A stretch of 64,000 nucleotides of DNA from Macrobrachium rosenbergii (GCF_040412425.1 NC_089755.1:48662621-48726620); one strand, 5' to 3'; positions 22,860 to 34,554 are shown, numbered from the stretch's first letter. Translations and numbers: made by a program. The notes: generated from the sequence alone by a model not told the origin.

Positions 22860-24165
22860 ACATGCAACTTGGCTCCTTATTCTTCGTTTTACTAATTCTG
22901 GGACGCCGTGATAGCGTTCCCTATCTTATATTTTTTCACTCTTTATTATTAGAGTTCTGACTCAAAAAAATCGTGAACCACGCAAAGTTATCAAATGTTC
23001 CCTACTGCAACCCCCTCTGCAAAATTATTAAGTACTTACCAAAGTCAAAAGTCCATGGTCCTAACAACAGCAAAAACAATAATAACAATTGCTACTGGAA
23101 CTTATAATAAAAATAATAATAACAATGCAACAATTTTAGCACAACTGCCCACCCGCAGTCTCTGGAAGTGAATTCGCTGCAATATTTGCAAGATGTCTTT
23201 CCAATGTTTTACAGCTGTCATAAATTCATCCTCCCGCACCATCGCATGAGAAGCTTTGGGCTTATCATAACTGTCTTTGTCAGGATTTATTCTTGACTTT
23301 TAGAAAATAAACATAATGGCAAATAAAACTGTAAAAAAAAAAAAAGAGGATACCAAGAATCACAGGCTAAATCGCACCAAGAGGAAGTGAATAAAGAAGG
23401 CGGTTACTTTTGGAATAAAGGTTCAAAATGTGGGTATAAAATAATGTAATGAAATCAAGTGAAAGGATAATTCACAAGCAGAAGGTGGATGACAAAAAAG
23501 AATATCATAAAAAAAACTCCTCAAGAACAGATATCAATTTGGACGGAGGTTATGAATTCTGTCTATGTATATCTGTCTGCCTACTTCGTCTGTCAGTCGA
23601 CAATATATATCAGAAAATTACAGACGGATCTGTCTTCGAACACGATTTTTTTCTATTTTTTGTGTTGGCAGAAGAATTTTCTCAGGAGGAATTACTGTAC
23701 ATAAAGCACTTTGTCAAGTACCTTAAAAAAAAAAAAAACTGGAAAGACGAAGGAAGTAAAATTAGAGGACGGAAACGCAGGAATGAAACAGTCAGCCAGG
23801 AACGTGCGACAGCAAACAGTCAATGTTGATGTTTCATGTAACCTCTAAACCCCAAAACACGGAATTCTTCCCTTGGCAGACATCTTTACGATTCTTCTAA
23901 TCCGCAATATCTGCTTACCGCAATCAATAGACATCGTTAACGTATTTCGAAATGACCTTCTCTGCCCAACATTTTCTGTTGGCCAGAATTTTTGCAGGGC
24001 ATCGTTTTCCCAGCCAGTTTTAAAACAATCCTTTCCGGTTTATGATTTTCCAAAGGCTATTTTCCCAAAGAGTCTTTAATTTTCCATTTGACATTTTCCT
24101 AACGGGGAAGGGGAGAAAATCCAATTCCAGGGAAATCTTGGACGGAAAATAGATTTCCGAGTATT
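22860..24165. other. Unannotated AT-rich sequence
   Basis: Several small open frames (for example 23449-23829, 126 codons) show no recognisable domain. An A run lies at 23332-23344. No gene is called. Confidence 0.4.
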
Positions 24166-24169
24166 TGTG

Positions 24170-24745
24170 TCCGTCTTTCACAGCGAAACATTTCAACGTA
24201 CTAAAGCACACTCTGTGCATGTATACAATATTATGTATGCTTTTGAATTCATATGGACATACACGCAAGGTTTGTGCTTGTATATTTATACCTGGATTTA
24301 CAAAAGCACCGTATCTACGTACCTATACTTGAATATAAGAAAGATTAGCAATGTATACTTATACATGGATGAACGAAAGCTCTGTGCTATACATAATCAT
24401 ATATACACGAATGTTTTGCACTCTATACTTATACAAGGACATACGAAAGCTTTGTTTTATACTTATACATGGGTGTTCGAAAGCTTTGTATTATACTTGT
24501 ACAAGGACATACGAAAACTTTGTTTTATACATATACATTTATGTTAGAAAGCTTTGAGCTTGCGTACGGATACAAGGATAAATGAAATATTTGATTTATA
24601 CTGTTACATGGATATGGGAAAGCTTTGCACTCTACACTTATACATGGGTATAAGAAAGCTCTCTATTTGTGTTAGCATATATATGGACATACACAAGTTT
24701 TGTAATTGCGTAAAATACATTTGGATACACATAGGTATTGAACGC
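24170..24745. repeat. 34-bp minisatellite, degenerate, about 16 units
   Basis: TATACTTATACAAGGACATA followed by CGAAAGCTTTGTTT recurs at 34-bp spacing (CGAAAGC-type motif at 24444, 24478, 24512 and 24545). Units to the left are more diverged. Repeat-encoded open frames of up to 126 codons result. Confidence 0.85.
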
Positions 24746-24772
24746 GTGAGATTTTGAAATATTTAACTCAAG

Positions 24773-24775
<3 letters not shown>

Positions 24776-24846
<71 letters not shown>

Positions 24847-24961
24847 CCAAATGCATCAAATATTGCTAGCAACTGACACGGGTCGAGGGCTGCTAAAGCC
24901 ACGCCCACAGAGAGCTCGCATGCACTGCGGGCGTGCTTAAAACCAAGCTAACCACCCGAAT

Positions 24962-25040
<79 letters not shown>

Positions 25041-25099
25041 ATAATACACAATCACAGGCGTCCCTCGAGTGTCTCTCAGCGGCATTATTAGACGCTTTA

Positions 25100-25172
<73 letters not shown>
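24776..25172. repeat. (GA)n followed by two (CT)n arrays in opposite orientation
   Basis: GA lies at 24776-24842; CT lies at 24963-25040 (one CCTCTC slip) and at 25103-25172. The GA and CT runs are complementary and about 120 bp apart, so a single strand could fold into a long stem. Confidence 0.95.
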
Positions 25173-25174
<2 letters not shown>

Positions 25175-25750
25175 GAGAATTCTGGGAGCTCATTAATATA
25201 GACAGTTGGACTGATTACCTTATCGTGACCAAAGCCGAATTTTTACATAAAGTAATGAGGACTGGTATAAGCTAAAAAGAAAGCTAAAAAAAAATATTTG
25301 CAAATTAAAATGAATATGTTTTGGAACATGTATGCATGCATATATGTATGTATGTATGTATGCATGTATATAAATATATATATATGCATATACATAAAAT
25401 CGAGGCGCATACGTCGCACAGCACATAACAAACGACCCGAGATTTTGCGGTGGGACGAAGGGGTGTGAAAAAAAAAAAAGAGAAAAGAACGAAGCATAAT
25501 CCGAAAAGGGGGCGAAAAATGCCATGAGCTACAAATGAGTCGCCCAAAATAGCGAGAACAGATTTAAAGGCGATGAACCGTGACGCAAGCAAGTGCTGAT
25601 GATGATGCTGCTGCTGCCGCTGCTGCTGATGCTGTGGTACAGCCGGCTGCTCAAAGCCAACGAACGGACCGCCGACGGTCCGTCCGCAAGAAGGATTACT
25701 CCTCTTGAAATTATAGGATATTCAGGGCCTGAATAATAAGGCGACAAGAC
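25175..25750. other. Unannotated sequence with short repeats
   Basis: A (TATG)n block lies at 25330-25368 and GCTGCTGAT-type trinucleotides lie at 25592-25634. No gene was recognised. Confidence 0.4.
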
Positions 25751-25754
25751 GAAG

Positions 25755-25950
25755 GTGCAGGAGGAGGAGGAGGAGGAGGAGGAGAGAGTGGAGGGAGATC
25801 TAGGATGGGGAGAAGGGGAGGAAGACCAAGAGGATGAACTGGAGGGGTGGAAGGGTGGGATATGATACGAGGTGGAGGGGTTTGATTGGCAGATAGTGGA
25901 GGAGGAGGAGGAGGAGGAGGAGGAGGAGGAGGAGGAGGAGGAGGAAAGTT
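25755..25950. repeat. (GGA)n polypurine region
   Basis: GGA runs at 25758-25786 and 25899-25945 are separated by G/A-rich sequence. Serine and leucine runs on the minus strand are read-through. Confidence 0.9.
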
Positions 25951-25954
25951 GAGA

Positions 25955-27285
25955 GGGCAAAGGAAGGGTGGAGTAGACTATACTTTATCAACTAAATAAT
26001 CTTTTGTCTAACATCAAAAGCCACTGATAAACGAACAAGTTTGCGTACTTATGTACTGGATGTGGGAGAGGGGAAGGAGCTGAATGAGGAGGAGGAGAGC
26101 AAGCTAAGTCGAAAATTGATCACACAAACAAAACGCAGTTCCTAAAAGATGAACCTGAACAAGGCAAAAGGCGAACGCAAACACGCCGGTTCCAACCTCC
26201 CGTGGCGACCTGGCTGTGAAGGCGATACAGAACGACATCGGTGAATTCATGGTAGAAAGAGGGATAGAGGTCCCCTGTGGGGGTCAGGGGGTCAGGGATG
26301 CCAGTAGTGTCGCAGGGAGGCTTGGGTGTGGGTAGGGCTTAAAGAGGAAGGGGGTAGGGCTTAGAGAGGACGGAAGGCCGCAGTGTGAAAACAGGCCAAA
26401 AGTTTATCTCTTGTCAGTTAAGATCAATTACCGTAACTTGGTTAGGACAATGTTGGTGCATTCAGAATAAGGATTATGCAGGGCGAGATAATATCGCGTG
26501 ACACGTGGAAAGCCGGGTTGGGAAAGGTTGAAGGCTGAAGTTTTTCTCTCTAAAAAAAAAAAAAAAAAAAAAAAAAAGCTGAACTCAATGATACACTACA
26601 CTGAATGAGAATGGGACAACATTCACAGTGCATTCCAACAATCTACGATTCTGAGTATCTGATCAAATTTTGTGTTGCCTTTCACTCAAAGCTGCCTTGT
26701 TGATTTTTTCCTCTCGTTAATTAAAAATTTTTATGCTAGGTAGACTTTGGTACCATACTCATTATTTTTACAATTTTTAGCTAGATGTTCGTTGAAAAAG
26801 CTGAAAAATATCTGTACGTTTTGATGTGACTAATATTGTGGTCAGATTATCAGACAGAAAAACAGCTATGGTAAATTATATAAAAATGTTATACTTTTCA
26901 GAATAAATTACTTGACACTGATAGAAAGTTAGTGTACCTAAGGTTTCTAGTTAGCTATGGAAGCGACGATTTTAAAACAACCCACTTCGCGTCGTCACTG
27001 GTTTTATGAATGTTCGAACACTGCTTTCCTCTCAGGATATTTGGCAACATCCCGAGATCTTCATTTCCTATACAAAATTGCTAGAAACAGATTGTTCTCA
27101 TTTCCTAACAATAGATATCACAATTTACGCCATGCTAGAAAGATTTCTTGACTGGCCATGTTGGCTGGAAAGAATCCAGGAGTCCAAAATAGACCTTTTA
27201 TACCATAAAACACTTTATGCAACGCTTTAAGACACTTACCTACCGCCCTAAGGCAAGGGATTTGATTTATGAAAATTTGGGTATC
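25955..27285. other. Unannotated sequence
   Basis: A GC-richer patch (26160-26400) contains local GGGGGTCAGGGGGTCAGGGA and GGGTAGGGCTTA.AGAG duplications. Poly-A lies at 26551-26577. Open frames near 26957-27230 have no recognised domain. Confidence 0.4.
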
Positions 27286-27287
27286 AA

Positions 27288-27455
27288 AGCCAAACACTGG
27301 GGCACTTTCAGTTGGAGTGGTTGGACAGCAAGATGGAAGAAAAGAAGTGCGAAGTGCGAACGGAGGTAAAGTAAAAGTAAAAGACAAAAGCAGGTGCAGC
27401 TACGGGACGAAGGGACGCTATAAAAACCTTTAGCAGTGCCTGCTAGCATAAGCCA
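27288..27455 (+). repeat. Family A element, copy 3 (internally deleted)
   Basis: A short 5' stub (GCCAAACACTGGGGCA) joins directly to the second half (GACAGCAAGATGGAAGAAAA, then GGTGCAGCTACGGGACGAAG). The AGGTC hairpin and the CCTCGCAG block are missing. It ends 27 bp before a family B copy. Confidence 0.65.
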
Positions 27456-27481
27456 CCCTAATCTACACTAACTGGCATCCA

Positions 27482-27817
27482 TTTTAATTTTCTGTAAAAG
27501 AAAACTATTGAGATGACTCTGTCCGTCCACACTTTTTTCCGTCGCCCTCAGATCTTATATAAGTTCATTGAGGCTAGAGGCTGCAAATTGGTATATTGAT
27601 CATCCACCTCCAATCATCAGACATACCAAATCTTCGCAGCCCTCTAGCCTCAGTTTTTATTTTATTCAAGGTTAAAGTTAGCCATGATCGTGCGTCTGAC
27701 AGCGCTTATAGGACAGGCAACACAGGCCCTGGCTGAAAGTTTCTCATGGGCAGCGGCTCATACAGCATTACGCGCCGTACAAAATTGATTGTGTCCAAGA
27801 AACTTCGGCGCATTTTT

Positions 27818-27823
<6 letters not shown>
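27482..27823 (-). repeat. Family B element, copy 2
   Basis: Reverse orientation to the other copies. It starts with TTTTCTGTAAAAGAAAACTA and contains the paired TAGAGGCTGC/GCAGCCCTCTAG arms. It ends AAACTTCGGCGCATTTTTAC against a (TA)n array, so the microsatellite abuts the element's 5' end. Confidence 0.85.
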
Positions 27824-27910
<87 letters not shown>

Positions 27911-27920
27911 ATATATATCT
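27824..27920. repeat. (TA)n microsatellite
   Basis: About 85 nt of TA, then TCTCTATATATATCTCT. Confidence 0.95.
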
Positions 27921-28171
27921 CTTATAGTAGATGATGCGCTATCACATGGAAGGTATCATGGCAATATATCTTTCTCCCATCAAAGAATCTTCATGAGAGG
28001 CTTTGTTGATGGGGACGGTGATTATAAGATTAACTTAATCTGTCATGCTACCTTATGCTGTCACGCTGCCTTATACCAGCATGTTCCTCTGTCGTGGGTT
28101 ATCTAGCTTACGTTAGCTGTTTATTGCTTATGCCAAGATGACAGTTAAATTTTATTTAGTTTATTGCTTAT

Positions 28172-28405
28172 GGAATGGGATATAAAACTTAGGCAAAAGG
28201 CCAACCGCTGGAACCTATGAGGTCATTCAGATCTGAAAGGGAAATTGCCAGTAAAAAAGATTTGAAAAGTGTAACATAAGGAAAACCACGCAGTTGCACT
28301 ATGGAACAATTGCTAGGAAAGGATGGAAAGTAAGATGAAAGCAAGAGAATGTGAACAGAGGTCCAGTAAAAGGAATGAGAGGGGTTGCAGCTAGGGGTTT
28401 ACAAC
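28172..28405 (+). repeat. Family A element, copy 4 (3' truncated)
   Basis: It carries GGCAAAAGGCCAACCGCTGG, CCTATGAGGTCATTCAG, CACGCAGTTGCACTATGGAA and GGGGTTGCAGCTAGGGG. The 3' hairpin is absent. Confidence 0.85.
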
Positions 28406-28409
28406 TAGC

Positions 28410-29065
28410 TGAAAGTTAGGCCTCATTCAAGTTCCTTTCTCCCTGTTTTGAATACGAAGTACAGTGTCAATAACGGTAATAATAATAATAACGAGACATT
28501 TGAAGTCTCCACAATTTCCTACCGACTCGGCATCTCAAATATGAGAGGAATTTAATATCATAATAAAATCCGCTGCGTCGAAAGGCGTGTTTTTTCTAGG
28601 AGAGAATGTATAACCATTATTCAGCTCTGGCATTACCAACGTTTTCAGAAATTACATGGACGGCGGCCTGAGCGAAAAATAAAATCAAACGGAAAAAGGG
28701 CAGGTTCGCAAACTTGCCGCTCCGCGGCGGCCGAATGAAAAAAAAAAAAAAAAACTAGCTCTATTTTCAATATGCATACTGCATTTCCAAAAATAGTTCA
28801 CGAATCACTCTTCGTTTGCTGACAACACACGGAATTCCTGCTCGGTGATTCGAACGCCAGACTCTGCATAAAACGAGAATAACTGGAGGCCAATGATCAG
28901 CAACTCGATGATTTAAAATAGAAAAAAAAATTTAAACAATTTACAGAGGCTTTATGTCTATTAGGTAGCCTGATCACAGGTATTAATGAGACAAAAAGTT
29001 CAGCTGCTTTCTAGGTTACTTACAACACCAATCTACTTATCTTAAAAAAAATTATCTACGGAGAT
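28410..29065. other. Unannotated sequence
   Basis: A short AAT run lies at 28476-28491 and an A run at 28738-28754. No gene was recognised. Confidence 0.4.
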
Positions 29066-29068
29066 AAA

Positions 29069-29070
29069 AA

Positions 29071-29149
<79 letters not shown>

Positions 29150-29348
29150 TCAGTAGATGAATGGTGATCCCAGTTGAAGAAGCACACTAAAGGGGTCATT
29201 GACTTGAAATTGTCTGAAGAATGGTGTTTCAAACTTCCACTGCAGACCCCATATTGCAGAGCCAGTGATTTTTCATCGCCCTGGGAAAGACGCGAACCCA
29301 CATCTGAGTGGCATGCCACAACACTAACCACTATACCAGCGGACCAGC
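29069..29348 (-). repeat. tRNA-headed SINE with (AAT)n tail, full copy
   Basis: Read on the minus strand, the 5' end at about 29348 carries GCTGGTATAGTGGTTAG, an RNA polymerase III A box (core 29328-29337). About 30 nt later comes GGGTTCGCGTC, a B box (29289-29298). The body contains ATTTCAAGTCAATGACCCC and ends ATCTACTGAATT, then an (AAT)n tail (29069-29146). Order and spacing match a tRNA-derived SINE. The parent tRNA is unclear (an Asp/Glu/Val-type D arm is plausible). Confidence 0.8.
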
Positions 29349-29349
29349 A

Positions 29350-29535
29350 AATTTAGGTCTGCTATTTACAATTTCTCTACGGCACAGATGAGAGCAAATT
29401 GTTTTCTATAGCAAACAAGAAAAACAGGATCTGTAATCGTATAACACAATTTTACTGTTGTCATCACAAAAGCTCCCGTCTCTAACCGAAGTTCAATAAA
29501 GTATTCATTAAATATTGCTAAACCAATTATAATCT
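29350..29535. other. Unannotated sequence
   Basis: The 91-codon minus-strand open frame (29641-29366) covers this and the neighbouring hairpin; it matches nothing I recognise. Confidence 0.3.
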
Positions 29536-29539
29536 GTTT

Positions 29540-29632
29540 TTCTGAAAGTGACGGTAAATATCCATAGCCAACCAGAAGCAAGACAGAAGCTTCCATCTCA
29601 TTGGCTGCGGATATTTGCCGTCGTCTCAGAAC
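29540..29632. other. Long imperfect hairpin of pre-miRNA size
   Basis: The left arm 29540-29572 contains GACGGTAAATATCC and AGCCAA. The right arm 29601-29632 contains TTGGCT, GGATATTTGCCGTC and TCAGAA. The stem has 6 bp, an internal loop, 14 bp with one G-U pair, a short mismatch, then 6 bp. It closes a loop of about 28 nt that itself holds GAAGC/GCTTC. Total size is about 93 nt. Confidence 0.6.
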
Positions 29633-30138
29633 CAAAAACATAAATAAATATATAAAATATTACGCATTTTCGAAATAATGAATGCCGAGTTATAACATAC
29701 CAGGTCTGGGCCACTTTTTTCTTTTTTTGGGGGCTAATTTCCTCTTACTGTTTTTTGTCGTCTTTGAACTTGGGGGCTGAGATCATACAACTGTCGTCCA
29801 AAAATCCCATTTGAAAAAATAGAGAAGCAGCGAAGCGAAAAAAAAAAATTACGGACAATTTTTTTCAGTTACGATATGCAAGTAACAATGTACAGACTAT
29901 AAAATAAAGGATGATACCTGATGATAACAATAATTTCAGTTAGAAAGCTCAATGTTCTATTGTTTATTTCTTGTTATCTTCTTATCTTAATGTGTGCCTG
30001 TATGTATGTATGTATGTGGGCGCGCGCGTTTGTTGAACGCACGTGCGAGTGTTAGTGAGAAATGGAAAACCTACAAAAACGAAGGAAAACTTCAATACTA
30101 TATCAGACACTTTCAGAATCATCACCATGATGTCACTA

Positions 30139-30142
<4 letters not shown>

Positions 30143-30169
<27 letters not shown>
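30143..30169. repeat. Short (GA)n microsatellite
   Basis: About 13 GA units. Confidence 0.95.
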
Positions 30170-30193
30170 CCGTATGAACTCGTATGGCATTTA

Positions 30194-30398
30194 TTTTATA
30201 ACAATAAAATCCGAGTGGCGGGGTAGGTAGAGGATCGGGAGGGTAGGGGAGACATGATACATCCACCCTCCTCCTGCAAACCTGTTTGTCCGCCCCGGGT
30301 GGGGACGGAGTAGGTAAGGGATCGGGAGGGTAGGGGAGACATGATGGGCAGCGCCGGGTTCCAGCGCAGCGTAGCGTAGCGCGCCATCAAGCTCGTAA
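30194..30398. repeat. Family C GC-rich element, copy 2
   Basis: It has the same boundaries as copy 1 (AATAAAATCCGAGTGG and ATCAAGCTCGTAAT), and TGTTTGTCCGCCCCGGGTGG inside. The phrase GGATCGGGAGGGTAGGGGAG occurs twice, about 90 bp apart, showing an internal tandem. An AGCGTAGCGTAGCGC run lies near the right end. Confidence 0.75.
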
Positions 30399-30710
30399 TG
30401 CAACAAAATTCATCACCATAATGATTCCGAACAAAACCGCTTCAAAAAAAAAAAAAAGAATAAAAAAAAAAGATTATTGTCTTTATTTCATTGTTCATTA
30501 AAGTGCCGGGAACTCGGCGCCGGAGGAAAAATACCACTGGAGGAAATCGGTACGTGAGGATTTTGAGGAATCGACGTTTGGTCTTTCTCTGCCGTCGGGG
30601 CAGAAATGAAAGACTGGGGAATCTCGGTGTTATCTTGCGTCCGATGCAGCGAATTGATGTGGCTTTATTAAAGGAGTGGAGTTGTTAAGGCCTTAGTCCG
30701 TTCCGGCTTG

Positions 30711-30713
<3 letters not shown>

Positions 30714-30742
<29 letters not shown>
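30714..30742. repeat. (GA)n inside the left arm
   Basis: About 14 GA units, homologous to the (CT)n at 31178-31207 in the right arm. Confidence 0.95.
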
Positions 30743-30745
<3 letters not shown>

Positions 30746-30875
30746 TGCATTGCTTGAACAATTCACTTCCACAGGTGTGTGTGTGTGTGTATTCGTATGT
30801 GTGCGCGCATCTCCATGGGTTGAGATGGTAACGCCCTATCGGTATCGAATGCTTATTAGAGATTGTTTCAGGGGT

Positions 30876-30878
<3 letters not shown>

Positions 30879-30945
<67 letters not shown>
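30879..30945. repeat. (GA)n at the inner edge of the left arm
   Basis: A perfect GA run of about 66 nt followed by an A run (30951-30964). Confidence 0.97.
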
Positions 30946-30947
<2 letters not shown>

Positions 30948-31169
30948 CACAAAAAAAAAAAAACTTAAAAATAGGTCAATTTCATCTCCACCCGTTACCA
31001 TTTAATAATAAATATTATGAAGCAGTATCTATGTATCCAAATGCCCATGAAGCAATCTCTATTAAGTATTCCGTGCCAATAGGGCGTTGCCTTCTCAACC
31101 TCTCCCCACACAAACACACACACACACAGGGGCGCACCTATGGAAATGAATTGCTTAAGCAATACACAT

Positions 31170-31177
<8 letters not shown>

Positions 31178-31207
<30 letters not shown>
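31178..31207. repeat. (CT)n inside the right arm
   Basis: About 15 CT units at the mirrored position of 30714-30742. Confidence 0.95.
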
Positions 31208-31210
<3 letters not shown>

Positions 31211-31449
31211 AGCTACCTGTAACAAGCCGGAACGGACTAGTAGGTCCTTTAACAACTGCACTCCTTTAATAAAACCGCATCAATTCACTGCACCGGACAA
31301 AAGATAACACCGAGATTTCCAAGTCTTTCATTTCGGCCCAGAAGGCAGAGAACGACCAAACTCGGATTCCTCAAAATCCTCACGTAGAGATTCCCTTCGT
31401 GGTATTTTTCCTCCGGTGCAATTTAACTTCGGGCCTTCTATCTTCATTG

Positions 31450-31647
31450 TATTAAGTCTATTCTGTCTGATAGTGTTTTAATGAACCATAAAAAAAAATT
31501 TCAGATTTTCAGATTTGGATATCAATCGAGAGTTTTCATGGGTTTTTTCGTACTTGAGCCACTGAACATGCTATAAATGTGAAAGGTTGAATGTTTTCTT
31601 ATAATTAAGGTTAATTACGTGTAATATTATTACTCAGAAATACAATA

Positions 31648-31687
<40 letters not shown>

Positions 31688-32407
31688 AAGTTCGACCTGG
31701 AACTCGTATATTACTTATTCTTTTCCTAAGATTCTTTCTTCTCATTCCCTCTTCCCTAAGTAGTACCTGACCTACCTTTAATAATCCCAAATAATGACAA
31801 AACGAAATCACGACATACATCTCCACTTGACAACCATCTCCGCCCCCTCTCCCCAACGTCCCCGCTCACCCCAGAAACAAACAGAGCTGTTTCGATCTCA
31901 CACGAAAAACAAAAACTCACAAGGAACGTGGAAAATTAAAAACAAGACATTATATTCCTAGGAACAAAATGAGCCCTGCTGCTATTTGATAAATAGCTTA
32001 ATTTTCTTGGCAATGGGAGGAAGAAGGGGTCACTGGTTTGCGTGGAAGAAGGGCCCTTACCAAGAACAGATTGCCTCTTAATAGAATTCATCTGTCAAAG
32101 GAATATTTTATTCAGCATGAGGTCGACTTCCAGGAGACACTTCTAGCATGAAGTTCTGTAATGCGTTCATCCAGGTACGTATAGAAAATTAAGTTAAATT
32201 CTGCAAATCATGTCTACGGATTTCCAACAAAAAAAGTAATTGATACAATAATCGCTATAAGCATAAAAATACACCATAAAAAAGCAGATTTCCAAAAGAA
32301 CCAATTTACGCTAGATAAAACTCAACTCTTGGTAAAAGCATTCTTTGAACTTCACAATCGCATTCTGAGGACCATACTAGTAAAAACAAAATTATGAGAA
32401 GATTTCT

Positions 32408-32458
<51 letters not shown>

Positions 32459-32640
32459 AAGACGATTCAGCGTTAACATAACGAGTCACCGAGTCAAGTC
32501 ACGAATAACCTTTCCTTCGCAAACAAATATTAATTTGAACGCCAAAGACAACCTTATGTAATTAGAAGTCCTTACAAAACATAATGTTGACGACGGCTAC
32601 AAAACTGCACTTTATACTAAATCAAACCTACATTTGCAAT
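31450..32640. other. Unannotated, with (ATT)n and (CT)n arrays
   Basis: An (ATT)n run lies at 31648-31684 and a perfect (CT)n at 32408-32456. The rest has no recognisable gene or repeat. Confidence 0.6.
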
Positions 32641-32646
32641 AGAGTG

Positions 32647-32965
32647 AAATGGAATGGAATGGAATGTACAGTTTGGGCCAAGGGCCAAGCATTGGGACCT
32701 ATGAGGTCATTCAGCGCTGGAAAGGAAATTAAAAGTGGATAGGTTTGAAAGGCGTAACAGGAGTGAAAAACCACAGTTTGCACTATGAATAAATGTTAGG
32801 GGAGAGGTGGAGGCAAGATGGAAGAGAATATGAATGGAAGTACAGTAAAAGGAATGAAAGGGCTGCAGCTAGGCGCCGAAGGAACGCTACAAAGAACCTT
32901 GCAATGTGCTCTACAGTGCACCACGTGAGGTGCACTGACGGCACTACCACCATTACCGGGTGCGA
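32647..32965 (+). repeat. Family A element, copy 5 (full length)
   Basis: (TGGAA)n head, GGCCAAGGGCCAAGCATTGG, GACCTATGAGGTCATTCAGC and GGGCTGCAGCTAGGCGCCGA. The 3' hairpin has the palindromic pair GTGCACC/GGTGCAC with ACGTGA between. It ends near the CGGCACTACC block. Confidence 0.9.
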
Positions 32966-32969
32966 TAGA

Positions 32970-33415
32970 AGGGAGGTCTACCATTTCAGAATTTCGTTAC
33001 TAGCCCTTACTATTAGTAGTGCTTCTAAACAGTACTTTCCGCTCTAACAATAGCATTAACATCATTGGAAATTTTAAGCTTTAATTCATCCAGCTCTACG
33101 TGATAATTACGTTTTTCCAGTAATTATCACAAATTTTCTTTCATGACTCCGAACTTTTCTCCAGCTAATTACAGTCCTCTCCCAAGGGACATTTTCCACT
33201 AATTTCTTCCCTCACAATCTCTTAACTTTTCCCCCATTCAATTCAGAATCGTCATTTTCTTCCTGAAGAAATAAGTGACTCAGTGAACGTAATTTTCAAT
33301 AACCATTGCCGCCAAACTAAAATGTTTGAAACGGACATCAAGCAAAAGTAAAAATAAAAAATTTCAATTGTCTTTTTATGTACTAAGTACTTAAAATATA
33401 GATGGAAACTATATA
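32970..33415. other. Unannotated AT-rich sequence
   Basis: ATAATTACGT/AGTAATTAT pairing near 33100-33128 is the only local symmetry noticed. Confidence 0.35.
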
Positions 33416-33565
<150 letters not shown>

Positions 33566-33671
33566 TTTCTATATTTTACACTAGAACCCAACATAAAATA
33601 AACTGAAATTTTTTTTAACTTTTGCCTGATGTGAGTTTCAACATTTTTTAGTTAGATAATGTATGTGTACA

Positions 33672-33678
33672 TATATAT

Positions 33679-33772
<94 letters not shown>
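33672..33772. repeat. (CATA)n(CA)n(TA)n compound microsatellite
   Basis: Three successive motif blocks over about 100 nt. Confidence 0.95.
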
Positions 33773-34191
33773 TAATATATTAGGAATCTCACAAGTTGCA
33801 AGTTAGCGTAGATGGGGGAAATGAAAAAAAAAACAGCATTGCGCTAAGAAACATTTCAACCCCACAGAGAGAGAGAAAGAGAGAGAGAGAGAGGAATCCC
33901 CACGAAGCAATCTGAGCGGAAATTTCTGCCACCAAACAAGAGTCAGCTGTAGGGAGCAGGCAAAGGACCTAAACCTGGGTACACGTCTTAGTAATGCACC
34001 TTGAATGTTGATCTCCCGTGCCATTACATCACGAACTTATCGGGGAGTCGCTCCACTGCGAAAACTTTCCCTTAAAAGACGGGAAATGGGATATTCCCTA
34101 CTCCAGCCGCGGCGCCGCCTCTTCATCCGACTCTCCAGATGATCAAAATGTCTACGAATGCTTGTAAGGAGTCATTTTGCTTATTAAAAAA

Positions 34192-34554
34192 ACACAAGCA
34201 AAAAATGCGCAGAAGTTTCTTCGGTGCGTCGAGTTTGCTGTACTGGGTACAGCGTGGCTGCTGTGAGTCGCGGTCCATGAAACTTTCAGCCGGCGGTGGT
34301 GGCTGTATTTGCTGGCACCTATAGCGGTACCAGGCGCACGATCATAGCTAACTTTAACCTTAAATAAAATACTAAAAACCACAGAGAGTTAGAGGCTGCA
34401 ATTTGGTATGTTTGATGATTGGAGGATGGATGATCAACATACCAATTCTGTAGCTCTCTAGCCTCAGCAATTTTTAAGATCTGAGGGCGGGGCAAATGTG
34501 CGGACGACAGACAAACAGCCCATCTCAATAGTTTTCTTTTACAGAAAACTAAAA
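34192..34554 (+). repeat. Family B element, copy 3
   Basis: AAATGCGCAGAAGTTTCTTC, then GTACAGCGTG, GCGGTCCATGAAACTTTCAG and GTTAGAGGCTGCAATTTGGT with its reverse complement in CAACATACCAATTCTGTAG. It ends GTTTTCTTTTACAGAAAACT. The first hairpin has lost a base pair (GCGCAGAAG against CTTCGGTGC). Confidence 0.85.

Larger units (their letters stand above)
30500..31440. repeat. Large inverted duplication, arms about 380-410 bp
   Basis: The left arm (about 30500-30880) and right arm (about 31030-31440) are reverse complements at roughly 80-85%. Shared blocks in mirrored order are CCGGAGGAAAAATACCAC, CGTGAGGATTTTGAGGAAT, CTCGGTGTTATCTT, TTATTAAAGGAGTG, GTCCGTTCCGGCTTGTTACA, (GA)n, GCAATTCA-type, (TG)n and AACGCCCTAT. 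The spacer (30880-31030) contains another (GA)n and an A run. Microsatellites occupy the same place in both arms. Confidence 0.9.
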
